Shown here: piece after piece, positions 45,205-54,044 of the stretch | Numbering within the stretch: the stretch's first letter is position 1 | Layout: the number at the start of each line of letters is the position of its first letter | Source: Actinomyces johnsonii | GTDB lineage: Bacteria > Actinomycetota > Actinomycetes > Actinomycetales > Actinomycetaceae | Direction of reading: 5' to 3' | NCBI RefSeq assembly: GCF_006546835.1 | Contig: NZ_VICB01000005.1 | Coordinates: 124,001-188,000, forward strand | Length of the DNA stretch: 64,000 bases | Made by a program: the position numbers and the translations under genes | The notes under the pieces: model-generated | Told to the model about the DNA's origin: nothing | Database searches by the model: none | The model's input: the letters and a program-made list of their open reading frames with translations, nothing else

Positions 45205-46061
45205 TTGTGGCAAACTGGTGGAATAAATACTCCGCACCCTCCAGGTTACCCAGGCGACGGTTCCCAACCCGGTGATAACCCTCAGGCTGGGGGCGCTCCG
45301 GGTTATGGTCCGCAACCCTGCTACGGAGCTCAGCCAGGAGGTTCTCCAGGCTATGGCCCGCCGCCCGGCTACAGCTTCCAGCCCGGCACGGGTGCCGGGG
45401 GAGGCGTGCCGCCCTATCCAGGAGGTGTCATGGGCGGCGTGCCGATGAGTATCGGCGACGGTCTGTCCTGGGCCTGGTCGAAGGTCAAGGAGAATGCCCT
45501 TATTCTCGTGGTTGGAATCGGCTTGTGGAATATTCTTTCGGCGGGCGGATTCGATGCCCACTTCACGATCAATGATCAGGAGTATGGTGTCGGCCTCGGC
45601 AGCTCGGTCGGTAGCGTTGTCTCCTTCGTCGCCGGGCTGTTCGCCCCCATCGTGTGTGCCAACATGTCGCTTAAGGTTGCCTCCGGACGGCCTCTGGAAT
45701 GGGGAGACCTTTTTTCTTTCCCGAACTTGGTTGCGGGTCTTCTGGCGACATTTCTAAGCACGCTTGCTATGGTTGCGGAATACTTTTGTGTGTTGTTCCG
45801 ATGTTCATTGTTCTTTTCCTGTTATATTACTCCGTCTATTTCACCGTGGATAAGGGGGTGGACGGTATCGAGGGAATGAGGGCCTCATGGAACACCCTGT
45901 CCAGCCATGTCGGCGAGCTCCTCCCCTTCGCTCTGACCGGTGCCGGCCTCAGCATTGTCGGCGTCATCACGGTCTTCGGCTGGATCGTGACGATGCCGCT
46001 GGTCGTGCTTATGACCGGTTACTCCTACGTGCGCATCCAGGGCTACGACGTCATCCGTTGA
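45205..46061 (+). pseudogene. Membrane protein gene with Pro/Gly-rich N-terminus, frameshifted
   Basis: The first frame (from about 45205; only a TTG start, no good ribosome binding site) encodes a Pro/Gly/Tyr repeat region (GYPGDGSQPG, APGYGPQP, SPGYGPPPGY) and two membrane helices. It then loses coding sense after AMVAE at about 45778. Coding resumes in the next frame with ILLCVVPMFIVLFLLYY and runs to 46061 (IQGYDVIR). Restoring one G at 45775-45778 (GCGG to GCGGG) joins the frames as VAGILLCVVP. Intact relatives would have about 285 residues and four or more helices. A sequencing error is possible. Confidence 0.75.
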
Positions 46062-46218
46062 CTCTGCTTTCGTGCTCCGTCTGCGCCCCGCATGCTCCGG
46101 CCTACGGGGCGCAGAGTGCTTTCGAGGTCGGAAGGGCGCACCGGCTCGGCTAGAGTGAGGTCCGACGTCGGCCGTTGCCGTCATTCTCGACAACCATCTG
46201 CCCGCCCCAAGGACTTTC

Positions 46219-47259
46219 GTGCCATCGAGCCCCGCCGCCCCGAACCCGCGCGCCGTGGACGAGCGTCCTGCCCTCGTTCTGGCCAACCTCGGCACCCCGG
46301 CCGAACCGAGCCCCACCGCGGTCCGATTCTTCCTGCGGGAGTTCCTCTCCGACCGCCGCGTCATCGAGATGCACCCACTGCTGTGGCGTCCCGTCCTGGA
46401 GGGCGTGGTCCTACGGGTGCGTCCACGGGACTCGGCCGCCAAATACGCCACCATCTGGCGTCCCGACCAAGTGGGCCGCTCCGGTTCGCCGCTCATGCAC
46501 TACAGCGAGCGCCAGGGCGAGCTGCTCCAGCATGAGCTCGGCGAATCGGTTCAGGTCCGCATCGCCATGCGTTACGGACAGCCGTCCCTGCGCCGCGTCA
46601 TGGGCGATCTCATGGACACCGGTTGCCGCCGGATCGCCGTCGTCCCCCTCTACCCGCAGTACGCCGCTTCCGCGTCGGGCACCGTCATCGACGAGGTCGC
46701 CCGCTTCATCCTCGCCTCCCGCAACCAGCCCGAGCTGCGTACCATCCGCTCCTTCGAGGCCTCCCCGGCCTACATCGAAGCCCTCGCCACGGCCCTGGAG
46801 CAGCACTGGAAGATCCATGGACGTCCCGACCCTGCTGCCGGCGAGCACCTCCTTCTGTCCTTCCACTCCATCCCCCAAGCCATGCACGACGCCGGAGATC
46901 CCTACCGCACCGAGTGCGAGCGCACCGTTGAGCTCCTGACGCGCCGACTCGATCTGCCCGACGGGCTCGCCCAGCTCACCTTCCAGTCCGTCTTCGGGCC
47001 CGCCGCGTGGATCGGGCCGGCCACCATCGACACGGTCGGCGAGCTGGGGAGCGCAGGCTGCCCGCGTCTCGACGTCATCTGCCCCGGCTTCTTCTCCGAC
47101 TGTCTGGAGACCCTCGAGGAGATCAACCAGCTCAACCGCGAGACCTTCACCACTGCCGGAGGCGGAAGCTTCCACTACATCCCCTGGGGCAACGACTCCG
47201 AGGGCGCCATCGCCACCCTGGCTGAACAGGCCCGAAACGTGCTGGCCGGCTGGATCTGA
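46219..47259 (+). CDS. hemH: Ferrochelatase, of the proteobacterial sequence type
   Basis: 346 residues. It inserts iron into a porphyrin. The start is GTG 46219 with AAGGA 6 nt upstream. Marks: LVLANLGTPAEPSPTAVR near 19, FLREFLSDRRVIEMHPLLW near 39, PLYPQYAASASGT near 142, the catalytic SFHSIP near 216, DPYRTEC near 228, TFQSVFGPAAWIGPATIDTV near 254 and CPGFFSDCLETLEEI near 290. These segments resemble the protoporphyrin ferrochelatases of proteobacteria more than the actinobacterial coproporphyrin type. Horizontal acquisition is possible. No other heme biosynthesis gene is in the window. Confidence 0.92.
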   Translation: MPSSPAAPNPRAVDERPALVLANLGTPAEPSPTAVRFFLREFLSDRRVIEMHPLLWRPVLEGVVLRVRPRDSAAKYATIWRPDQVGRSGSPLMHYSERQGELLQHELGESVQVRIAMRYGQPSLRRVMGDLMDTGCRRIAVVPLYPQYAASASGTVIDEVARFILASRNQPELRTIRSFEASPAYIEALATALEQHWKIHGRPDPAAGEHLLLSFHSIPQAMHDAGDPYRTECERTVELLTRRLDLPDGLAQLTFQSVFGPAAWIGPATIDTVGELGSAGCPRLDVICPGFFSDCLETLEEINQLNRETFTTAGGGSFHYIPWGNDSEGAIATLAEQARNVLAGWI

Positions 47260-47393
47260 GCCCGGCCTGCCTCACTGCGGCATCGGCCCGGAAGGTCGGT
47301 CTCAGCACGAGAGACCACAGGCTCTCGCCGGGGAAACTGATGCCCGGGACGGTATGGTGACGTAAACAACCCCGATTCTGTGAGGAAGTCGCC

Positions 47394-48815
47394 GTGCATC
47401 TTGAGTGGTGGTCCGTCCTGCCCTTCGCGGGCATGCTCGCCTGTATCGCCGTCCTGCCGCTGATTCCGGCCACGGCTCACTGGTGGGAGAAGCACTCCAG
47501 CCAGCTGCTCGTCGCCGTGAGCCTGGGTGTGCCGGTGGCCGCCTGGATGTGGGTCCTCGGCGGTTGGGAGGTCGTCTTCGCCTCCGTGGTCGAGTACTTC
47601 CAGTTCATCTGCCTGCTGCTGGCCCTCTTCGTCGTCTCCGGGGGCATCTTCCTCAAGGGTGACATCCGGGCCACGCCCCGCAACAACACGATCTTCCTGG
47701 CCATCGGCGGCGTCATCGCCTCCTTCGTGGGCACCACCGGCGCCGCCATGCTCCTCATCCGGCCCCTGCTGGCGACCAACAAGGAGCGCCACTACCGGGT
47801 GCACACGGTGCTGTACACCATCTTCATCGTGGCCAACTGCGGCGGACTCCTCACACCCCTGGGGGACCCTCCCCTATTCCTGGGCTTCCTGCGCGGAGTG
47901 CCCTTCACCTGGACCTTCAACCTCCTGCGCGAGTACCTCTTCGTCAACGCCATGCTGCTGGTGAGCTACTACGCCCTGGACTCCTACTACTACTCCCAGG
48001 AGCCGGCCAAGGCCGTCCATGACGACGACACCGAGATCGAGCCCCTCGGCCTCAAGGGTTCACTCAACTTCGTCTTCTTCGCCGCCATCATCGCCGCCGT
48101 CGCCTTCGCTCCCTCCGTCGACGTCCACGCCATTGAGACCGGCCACGCCGCCCCGGGCGACTGGATCCCCGTGCGCGAGATCATCATGCTCGCCGCCGCG
48201 GCATGCTCCTACTTCCTGGGCAGCCGCGAGGTCCGCTTCAAGGACAACCAATTCACCTGGGACCCCATCGCCGAGGTCGCCATCTTGTTCATCGGCATCT
48301 TCCTCACCATGATTCCGGCCCTGCACTACCTCGACGAGGTGGCCGGCTCGCTGCCGCTCAACGAGGTCACCTTCTTCGTCTTCACCGGCGGGCTCTCCTC
48401 CGTCCTGGATAACGCCCCCACCTACGCCACTTTCTTCGAGATGGCCGGGCAGGTCGCACACCCCGGTGGGGACAACGTGGCCGGGGTCCCCGAGCTCTAC
48501 CTGGTGTCCGTCTCCCTGGGAGCGGTCCTGTGCGGCGCCATCACCTACATCGGTAACGGCCCGAACTTCATGGTCAAGTCCGTGGCCGAGTCCGACGGCG
48601 TTGAGATGCCCAGCTTCGGCGGCTACGTGGGCCGCGCCATGAAGCACCTGGTGCCGGTCATCGCCGCCATGGTCCTGCTCTTCATCGCCCCGGGCATCTT
48701 GTGGAAGGTCCTGGGAGGGGCGCTCACCGCGGCGATCCTGGGGCTCGATGCCCGCCTGCTGTCCCAGTCCAGACGCCTTGTCCTGGCCGACCAGCCCGAA
48801 GGCGGCGGCGACTGA
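47394..48815 (+). CDS. Ion transporter-superfamily permease (CitMHS_2-like, sodium:proton antiporter-type)
   Basis: 473 residues with about 11-12 membrane helices. It starts at GTG 47394 with GAGGAAG upstream. Signature loops: GTTGAAMLLIRPLL near 122, NCGGLLTPLGDPPLFLGFLRG near 156, FTGGLSSVLDNAPTYATFFE near 330 and GAITYIGNGPNFMVK near 384. The paired re-entrant TPLGDPP and DNAPTY motifs are those of the ion transporter superfamily. Either a Na+/H+ antiporter or a citrate-type carrier; the substrate cannot be decided. Confidence 0.85.
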   Translation: MHLEWWSVLPFAGMLACIAVLPLIPATAHWWEKHSSQLLVAVSLGVPVAAWMWVLGGWEVVFASVVEYFQFICLLLALFVVSGGIFLKGDIRATPRNNTIFLAIGGVIASFVGTTGAAMLLIRPLLATNKERHYRVHTVLYTIFIVANCGGLLTPLGDPPLFLGFLRGVPFTWTFNLLREYLFVNAMLLVSYYALDSYYYSQEPAKAVHDDDTEIEPLGLKGSLNFVFFAAIIAAVAFAPSVDVHAIETGHAAPGDWIPVREIIMLAAAACSYFLGSREVRFKDNQFTWDPIAEVAILFIGIFLTMIPALHYLDEVAGSLPLNEVTFFVFTGGLSSVLDNAPTYATFFEMAGQVAHPGGDNVAGVPELYLVSVSLGAVLCGAITYIGNGPNFMVKSVAESDGVEMPSFGGYVGRAMKHLVPVIAAMVLLFIAPGILWKVLGGALTAAILGLDARLLSQSRRLVLADQPEGGGD

Positions 48816-48892
48816 CCCGGCTGCCTGCCTACTGTCTTATGGCCTGCGCGAGACGGGTTTCCTCGCGCCTTGCGCATGCGTAGCCTGAGCGC

Positions 48893-49507
48893 GTGCAGCT
48901 GGGACATGTGATCTACAAGGTCAACGACCTCTCTCAGGCCGTGGCCGATTTCGAGGCCAAGGGCTTCGCCGTCGAGTACGGCACCGTCAAGAGGCCGTAC
49001 AACGCGCTCATCTACTTCTCCCACGGCCCCTATCTGGAACTTCTGGCGCGCACGGGAATGCCGCCGCTCCTGGGGCGCCTGCTCTCGCTGGGACCGCGCG
49101 GGGGAGTCGCCCGCCGCTTCCTGTCCTGGGATCGCGGCCCCGAGGGCTTGTGCGGCCTGTGCCTGGAGGGCGACAACTCCGAGCTGGAGGAGGGGATGGC
49201 TCTGCTGAACGGCAAAGGCCTGCGCATCAAGACCAAGCGTGTGGACCCCCGTGGGCGGGAGTTGCGCTATGAGGTCTTCTTTCCCCACGACGTCGACCTG
49301 CCGTTCCTCATGAGCCACTTCAGCACCGAGCCCAGGCCTCAGGAGTTCACCCACCCCAACGGGATCGGCTCCATCGCCCGCGTCGCCTATCCGCTGCCCG
49401 TGCACAAGCGGGGCACCGTCCTCAGGCTGGGCGACGACCAGCAGCTCGAGCTCGTGGAGCCCGGTCAGGCTATCAAGGTGACCTTCGACGACGACAGCGT
49501 CCTATGA
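48893..49507 (+). CDS. Glyoxalase-like (VOC) domain protein
   Basis: 204 residues from GTG 48893. The VOC-type start LGHVIYKVNDLSQAVADFEAKGF is clear, with a second half starting near EFTHPNGIGSIARVAYPL. Length and layout fit the glyoxalase-like domain of PF13468. His4 (LGHV) and Glu-bearing YLELLAR are candidate metal ligands. The mRNA may be leaderless: TAGCCT lies 8 nt before the start. Substrate unknown. Confidence 0.8.
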   Translation: MQLGHVIYKVNDLSQAVADFEAKGFAVEYGTVKRPYNALIYFSHGPYLELLARTGMPPLLGRLLSLGPRGGVARRFLSWDRGPEGLCGLCLEGDNSELEEGMALLNGKGLRIKTKRVDPRGRELRYEVFFPHDVDLPFLMSHFSTEPRPQEFTHPNGIGSIARVAYPLPVHKRGTVLRLGDDQQLELVEPGQAIKVTFDDDSVL

Positions 49508-49548
49508 AAACCCCTGTGAGTGGACTGCGGTCAGAGTCTTGAAGGGCC

Positions 49549-50646
49549 TCAGCGCGTGCCCGGGGCGGTGACGAAATCGATGAGCTCCTCCATGCGGCCC
49601 AGCAGGCTCGGCTCGAGGTCCTTGTAGGAGCGAACCGTGGCCAGGATGCGCTGCCAGCCCCGGGCGACGTCGGCCTGCGTGGCGTGCGGCCAGCCCAGGG
49701 CCTCCAGCGTCCCGTGCTTGATATCGATGCCCCGCGGAACCTCCGGCCAGTGCTCCAGGCCCACCCGGGCTGGCTTGACCGCCTGCCACACGTCCACGTA
49801 CGGGTGCCCCAGGACCAGCACGTTCTCCCCGCCGGGCATTTCGGCCACCCGCTGGGCGATCCGCGACTCCTTGGAACCGGCCACCAGGTGGTCCACCAGG
49901 ACTCCCGCTCGCCGTTCGGGTCCCGGGCCGAAGTCGGCCATGACCTCCTCGAGGTTGTCGACGCCGTCGAGCATGAGGACCACGACGCCCTCGTGGCGCA
50001 GGTCGTCGCCCCACACCTTCTCCACCAGCTCGGCGTCGTGCTTGCCCTCCACCCAGATGCGTGAGGCGCGCGCCACTTTTGCCCGCTCGCCCTCGACGGC
50101 GTAGGAGCCCGACGCCGTCAACCGTCTCCCTGCGGCGCTGACCGGGCCGGCGGGCTCGCGCTTGCGCGCCACGGGCGGATCCAGGATGACGGGGCGGCCA
50201 TCGATCCAGAACCCGGGTCCCAGGGCGAAACCGCGTCGCGTGCCGTGACGGTCCTCCAGGACCACGACGTGCTGGCCACCGGACTTCTCCACCGCCACCG
50301 CGGCGCCGACGAAACCGGTCTGCCGGTCCTCGACCACCAGGCCCGGCGTCACAGGCACATGCACTGACTCCGGGCGCACGGCGCTGGGGCCCGTGCGGTG
50401 CGGGTTCACCGACAGGACGTCCCCGCCGTAGCGGTCGCTCGACGAGGGCCGCCGGGCAGCAGGCCCGGTCCCATTCACAGCCGCACCGCGAGCCACAGGC
50501 GCCATGCGGGAGCGCGAGCCGGCCGGGGCGTCCTGCGCCTGCTGCCGCTGCTCGGCCTCGGCACGCGCCCTCAGAGCGGCGCGGCGGGCGGCGGTCGAAC
50601 CGGGAACGGGGGAGCGGTACGGGGCGGGCGTGTTCACCCTCGGCAC
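49549..50646 (-). CDS. DUF3097 family protein
   Basis: 365 residues of an actinobacterial family of unknown function. After a basic, low-complexity N-terminus (to about 65), DRYGGDVLS begins the conserved part. The diagnostic segment is IWVEGKHDAELVEKVWGDDL near 203, a TOPRIM-like acidic motif, followed by VLMLDGVDNL near 230 and GHPYVDVWQAVKP near 290. Divergent from hrcA, with which it shares the 5' region. In many actinobacteria it lies in this same place beside hrcA-dnaJ. Confidence 0.9.
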   Translation of the reverse strand: MPRVNTPAPYRSPVPGSTAARRAALRARAEAEQRQQAQDAPAGSRSRMAPVARGAAVNGTGPAARRPSSSDRYGGDVLSVNPHRTGPSAVRPESVHVPVTPGLVVEDRQTGFVGAAVAVEKSGGQHVVVLEDRHGTRRGFALGPGFWIDGRPVILDPPVARKREPAGPVSAAGRRLTASGSYAVEGERAKVARASRIWVEGKHDAELVEKVWGDDLRHEGVVVLMLDGVDNLEEVMADFGPGPERRAGVLVDHLVAGSKESRIAQRVAEMPGGENVLVLGHPYVDVWQAVKPARVGLEHWPEVPRGIDIKHGTLEALGWPHATQADVARGWQRILATVRSYKDLEPSLLGRMEELIDFVTAPGTR

Positions 50647-50674
50647 GGTAGGGGAAACTCACGGCCTTGCGGCG

Positions 50675-50702
50675 TTGGACCCGCCGGACCACGGCGTAGG
50701 AT
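50675..50702 (+). promoter_or_regulatory. hrcA: hrcA promoter
   Basis: TTGGAC (50675-50680), 16-nt spacer, TAGGAT (50697-50702), directly abutting the CIRCE element that would cover the transcription start. Confidence 0.75.
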
Positions 50703-50727
50703 GGCACTCACGCGGGGTGAGTGCTAA
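50701..50727 (+). promoter_or_regulatory. CIRCE operator (HrcA binding site)
   Basis: ATGGCACTC-N9-GAGTGCTAA. The right half matches the CIRCE consensus TTAGCACTC-N9-GAGTGCTAA exactly and the left half differs at two outer positions. It lies 100 nt before hrcA and implies that HrcA represses its own operon with dnaJ. Confidence 0.93.
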
Positions 50728-50828
50728 TCGCTCGCCGGCTCGCACCGGCGTGCGGGCGGCAGTGCACCAGCACCGCGCCCGCAGCGGCATCGATCGTGTC
50801 CCGGCACTGACGAGGGAGAGGAGGACCC

Positions 50829-51911
50829 ATGGCCAACGACCGACGTCTCAAGGTCCTGTCCGCCATCGTCACCGACTACGTGCGCACCCGCGAGCCCGTG
50901 GGTTCCAAGGCCCTCGTGGAGCGCTACCGCCTGGGTGTGTCCCCTGCCACCATCCGCAACGACATGGCCGCCCTGGAGGATGAGGGCTACATCCATCAGC
51001 CGCACACGTCGGCCGGACGCGTGCCCACCCAGAAGGGCTACCGGCTCTTCGTCGACGAGGTCGCCCGCATCAAGCCCCTGTCCGCCCCCGAGCGCGCCGC
51101 CATCACCGCGCTCCTGTCCGGAGCGGTCGACCTGGAGCAAGTCGTGGCCCGCACGGTGCGGGCCCTGGCCCAGCTGACCGGCCAGCTCGCCGTCGTCGAG
51201 TACCCCAGCCTCAGATACGCTGCCCTCCAGCACCTCGAGCTCGTCGCCCTGGGACCCGAGCGCATCCTGCTGGTCATCATCACTGATACCGGACGCGTCG
51301 ACCAGCGCACCGTGACCCTCAGGACCCGGACCGCCGCGGGTAACCGCCGCGACGGGGGTTTCGACGTCACCGACGTCGTCGACCCCCTCGTCCTGGAACG
51401 CCTGCGCACCCGCCTCAATGGAGCCCTCGTGGGCAATCGGGCCGCTGACGTCGGCCCCATCCTGGCCGCCCTGGCCGAGCAGGCCACCGCCGACGAACGC
51501 CACCTACTCGATGCCGTGGCCGACGAACTCATCGCCGCGCTGCGCCCCGACGCCGAGGAGCGGCTCGTCGTCGCCGGAACCGCGAACCTGGCCCGCTCCA
51601 CCCCGGACTTCTCCTCCCTGGGGCCGCTCCTGGACGCCATCGAGGAACAGGTGGTGCTGTTGCGGCTGTTCACCGCCGATGACGCCCCGACCGGTGAGAA
51701 CCGGATGCGCGTGAGCATCGGCTCGGAGAACAACGATGACGCCCTGGCCGAGGCCTCCGTCGTCACCACCACCTACGGGCCGGGGAGCGGCGAGGCCGTC
51801 GCCCACCTCGGCGTCATCGGCCCCACCCGCATGGACTACCCGGCCACCATGACCGCTGTGAGGGCCGTGGCCCGCTACCTGTCCAGGTTCCTGTCACCAC
51901 CGGAGACGTGA
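50829..51911 (+). CDS. hrcA: Heat-inducible transcription repressor HrcA
   Basis: 360 residues, start ATG 50829 with GGGAGAGGAGG upstream. The N-terminal winged helix includes RLKVLSAIVTDYVRTREPVGSKAL and VSPATIRNDMAALEDEGYIHQPHTSAGR near 37-64. The C-terminal dimerization/GAF-like domain includes EQVVLLRLFTADD and SIGSENNDDALAEASVVTTTYG. HrcA binds CIRCE and is usually helped by GroEL. The operon continues with dnaJ about 100 nt downstream. Confidence 0.97.
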   Translation: MANDRRLKVLSAIVTDYVRTREPVGSKALVERYRLGVSPATIRNDMAALEDEGYIHQPHTSAGRVPTQKGYRLFVDEVARIKPLSAPERAAITALLSGAVDLEQVVARTVRALAQLTGQLAVVEYPSLRYAALQHLELVALGPERILLVIITDTGRVDQRTVTLRTRTAAGNRRDGGFDVTDVVDPLVLERLRTRLNGALVGNRAADVGPILAALAEQATADERHLLDAVADELIAALRPDAEERLVVAGTANLARSTPDFSSLGPLLDAIEEQVVLLRLFTADDAPTGENRMRVSIGSENNDDALAEASVVTTTYGPGSGEAVAHLGVIGPTRMDYPATMTAVRAVARYLSRFLSPPET

Positions 51912-52015
51912 GGGCCGGTCGGAGCGAACCCGCCGGCGGAGTCATTCAGTCAGGCGCTTCACCACACATTCCCAGACATCCACCGCAAAAGTCGTAGCCG
52001 TAAAGGAAGAACGCA

Positions 52016-53140
52016 GTGAGCAACTACTACGAGGTCCTCGGCGTCAGCCGCGACGCCACCTCCGAGGAGATCAAGAGGGCCTACCGCAAGAAGGCCCGCC
52101 AGTTGCATCCCGACGTCGCCGGTCCCGGCCACGAGGATGAGTTCAAGGAGGTCTCCACCGCCTACGAGGTCCTCTCCGACGCCGACAAGCGCCAGATGTA
52201 CGACCTGGGCGGCGAGGACGCGGTGCGTGGCGGGGGAGGCTTCGGCGGAGGGTTCGCCGGCGCCGACTTCGGCGACCTGGGCGGCATCTTCCAATCCTTC
52301 TTCGGCGGGGGAGCGGCCAGCCGCGGACCGGCCTCCCGGGCCCGGCGCGGCCAGGACTCCCTCGTGGCCGTGGACGTGGAGCTCTCCGACGTCGCGTTCG
52401 GGGCGACCCGCTCCATCCCGATCGATACCTACGCCACCTGCACCGCTTGCGGGGGCTCGTGCTGTGCGCCCGGCACCGAGCCGGTCACCTGCTCGCAGTG
52501 CAACGGCGTCGGCAACGTCCAGCGCATGACCCGCACCCTGCTGGGGCAGGTAATGACCTCCTCGCCGTGCCCGGGCTGCCAAGGCTACGGCACCGTCATC
52601 GTCACCCCCTGCAAGGACTGCTCCGGCGAGGGCCGCACCCGCGTGCGCCAGGACCTGGAGGTCTCCATCCCGGCCGGGGTGTCCACCGGAACCCGCATCC
52701 GCATGTCCGGGCGCGGCGAGGCCGGCCCGGCCGGCGGCCCCAACGGCGACCTCTACCTGGAGATCCACGAGAAGCCGCACGAGTTCCTCGAGCGCGACGG
52801 TGACGACCTCTACACCGAGCTGCGCGTGCCCATGACCGCGGCCGCCCTGGGCGCCGTATTCCCCCTGCAGACACTCGACGGCGAGCAGAACGTCACCGTC
52901 AAGGCCGGCAGCCAGCCCGGGGATGAGGTCGTGCTCGACGGTCTGGGCGTGGGGCGTCTGCGCCGCAAGGGCCGCGGGGACCTGCACGTGTCCATCGTCG
53001 TGGAGACCCCCACGCGCCTGGACGACCGTCAGCGCGAGCTGCTGGCCGAGCTGGCCCGCCTGCGCGGGGAGGATGACGTCGAGCCCGTGCGCGACTCCAG
53101 CGTTATGGGCAAGCTCAAGGAGCGCTTCTCCGGGCGCTGA
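52016..53140 (+). CDS. dnaJ: Chaperone protein DnaJ
   Basis: 374 residues from GTG 52016, with AAGGAAG upstream. J-domain with HPD at 31-33, then a Gly/Phe-rich stretch (GGGGFGGGFAG, 72-85). The zinc region has four repeats CTACGGSC, CSQCNGVG, CPGCQGYG and CKDCSGEG near 142-205; the first is irregular (SC instead of the usual xG). The C-terminal client-binding domains follow. As second J-protein after an hrcA it is the DnaJ2 type common in actinobacteria. Partner of DnaK, which is not in the window. Confidence 0.96.
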   Translation: MSNYYEVLGVSRDATSEEIKRAYRKKARQLHPDVAGPGHEDEFKEVSTAYEVLSDADKRQMYDLGGEDAVRGGGGFGGGFAGADFGDLGGIFQSFFGGGAASRGPASRARRGQDSLVAVDVELSDVAFGATRSIPIDTYATCTACGGSCCAPGTEPVTCSQCNGVGNVQRMTRTLLGQVMTSSPCPGCQGYGTVIVTPCKDCSGEGRTRVRQDLEVSIPAGVSTGTRIRMSGRGEAGPAGGPNGDLYLEIHEKPHEFLERDGDDLYTELRVPMTAAALGAVFPLQTLDGEQNVTVKAGSQPGDEVVLDGLGVGRLRRKGRGDLHVSIVVETPTRLDDRQRELLAELARLRGEDDVEPVRDSSVMGKLKERFSGR

Positions 53141-53174
53141 GGACACGGCCCGCAGCCCGGTTTCCTGCCTGCGG

Positions 53175-53984
53175 CTACTTGGTCTGAGGGGACTCGGGCC
53201 AGTAGTGGGAGTCCGGGGTGGCCCGGGCCCCGAAGATCGCCTGCCCCACGCGCACGCAGGTGGAGCCGCCCTCGATGGCGGCCTCGAAGTCGCCGCTCAT
53301 CCCCATGGACAGCAGCCCGTCGCCGACGGTGCCGGCCTGGAGGGCGGCGTCGCGCAGCTGGCGCATGATGCGGAAGCACTCGCGCACCCGCGCCGCGTCG
53401 TCGGTGTGGGCGGCGAGCGTCATGAGCCCGCGCACCCGCAGCGAGGAGTAGGACGGCAGCGCGGCGAGGAAGGCGGCGACGTCGGCCGGTTCCAGCCCGA
53501 ACTTGCTGGGCTCGCCCGAGGAGTTGACCTGCACGTAGACGTCCAGGCTTCGCCCATTCGCCTGGAGACGGCGGTCGAGGGTCTCGGCCAGGCGCAGGGA
53601 GTCCAGTGCCTGGAACTCGTCGGCGAAGGCGGCCACGTTCTTGGCCTTGTTGGTCTGCAGGTGGCCGATGACCGACCAGGAGATGCCCAGATCCGCCAGG
53701 TTCTCGCTTTTGCGCTGGGCTTCTTGGACCTTGTTCTCCCCCATCTGGGTGATGCCCGCGGTGAAGGCAGTGCGCAGGCGCTCCTCGGGGACCGTCTTGG
53801 AGACCGGCAGCAGACGGATCTCGGCGGCATCCCGGCCGGCGCGCTCGGCGGCGGCGTCGATCCGGGCGCGGATGGCGGCCAGATTGCGGTGGAAGTCCTC
53901 CACCGTGACGGCGGTGGTATATGCGGGTGCCGAAGTGGTGGGCGGGGACTGCGGGCAGCGGGAGGCGGCTGAGGGATCGGTCAT
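53175..53984 (-). CDS. YggS-type pyridoxal phosphate homeostasis protein
   Basis: 269 residues from ATG 53984 (MTDPSAASR); longer readings enter the rsmE 5' region. Fold-type III TIM barrel with the PLP Lys63 in RLLPVSKTV. Further marks: MGENKVQEAQRK near 91, WSVIGHLQTNKAKN near 111, GLMTLAAHTDD near 188 and LSMGMSGDFEAAI near 226. These proteins keep free PLP and related amino acid pools in balance. It is convergent with dnaJ and divergent from rsmE. Confidence 0.95.
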   Translation of the reverse strand: MTDPSAASRCPQSPPTTSAPAYTTAVTVEDFHRNLAAIRARIDAAAERAGRDAAEIRLLPVSKTVPEERLRTAFTAGITQMGENKVQEAQRKSENLADLGISWSVIGHLQTNKAKNVAAFADEFQALDSLRLAETLDRRLQANGRSLDVYVQVNSSGEPSKFGLEPADVAAFLAALPSYSSLRVRGLMTLAAHTDDAARVRECFRIMRQLRDAALQAGTVGDGLLSMGMSGDFEAAIEGGSTCVRVGQAIFGARATPDSHYWPESPQTK

Positions 53985-54044
53985 GTTATCCGACGCTAGC
54001 ACCGGCAGCGGCCGCCGGTTCGACACCGCCCGTAGGCTGGGGGC

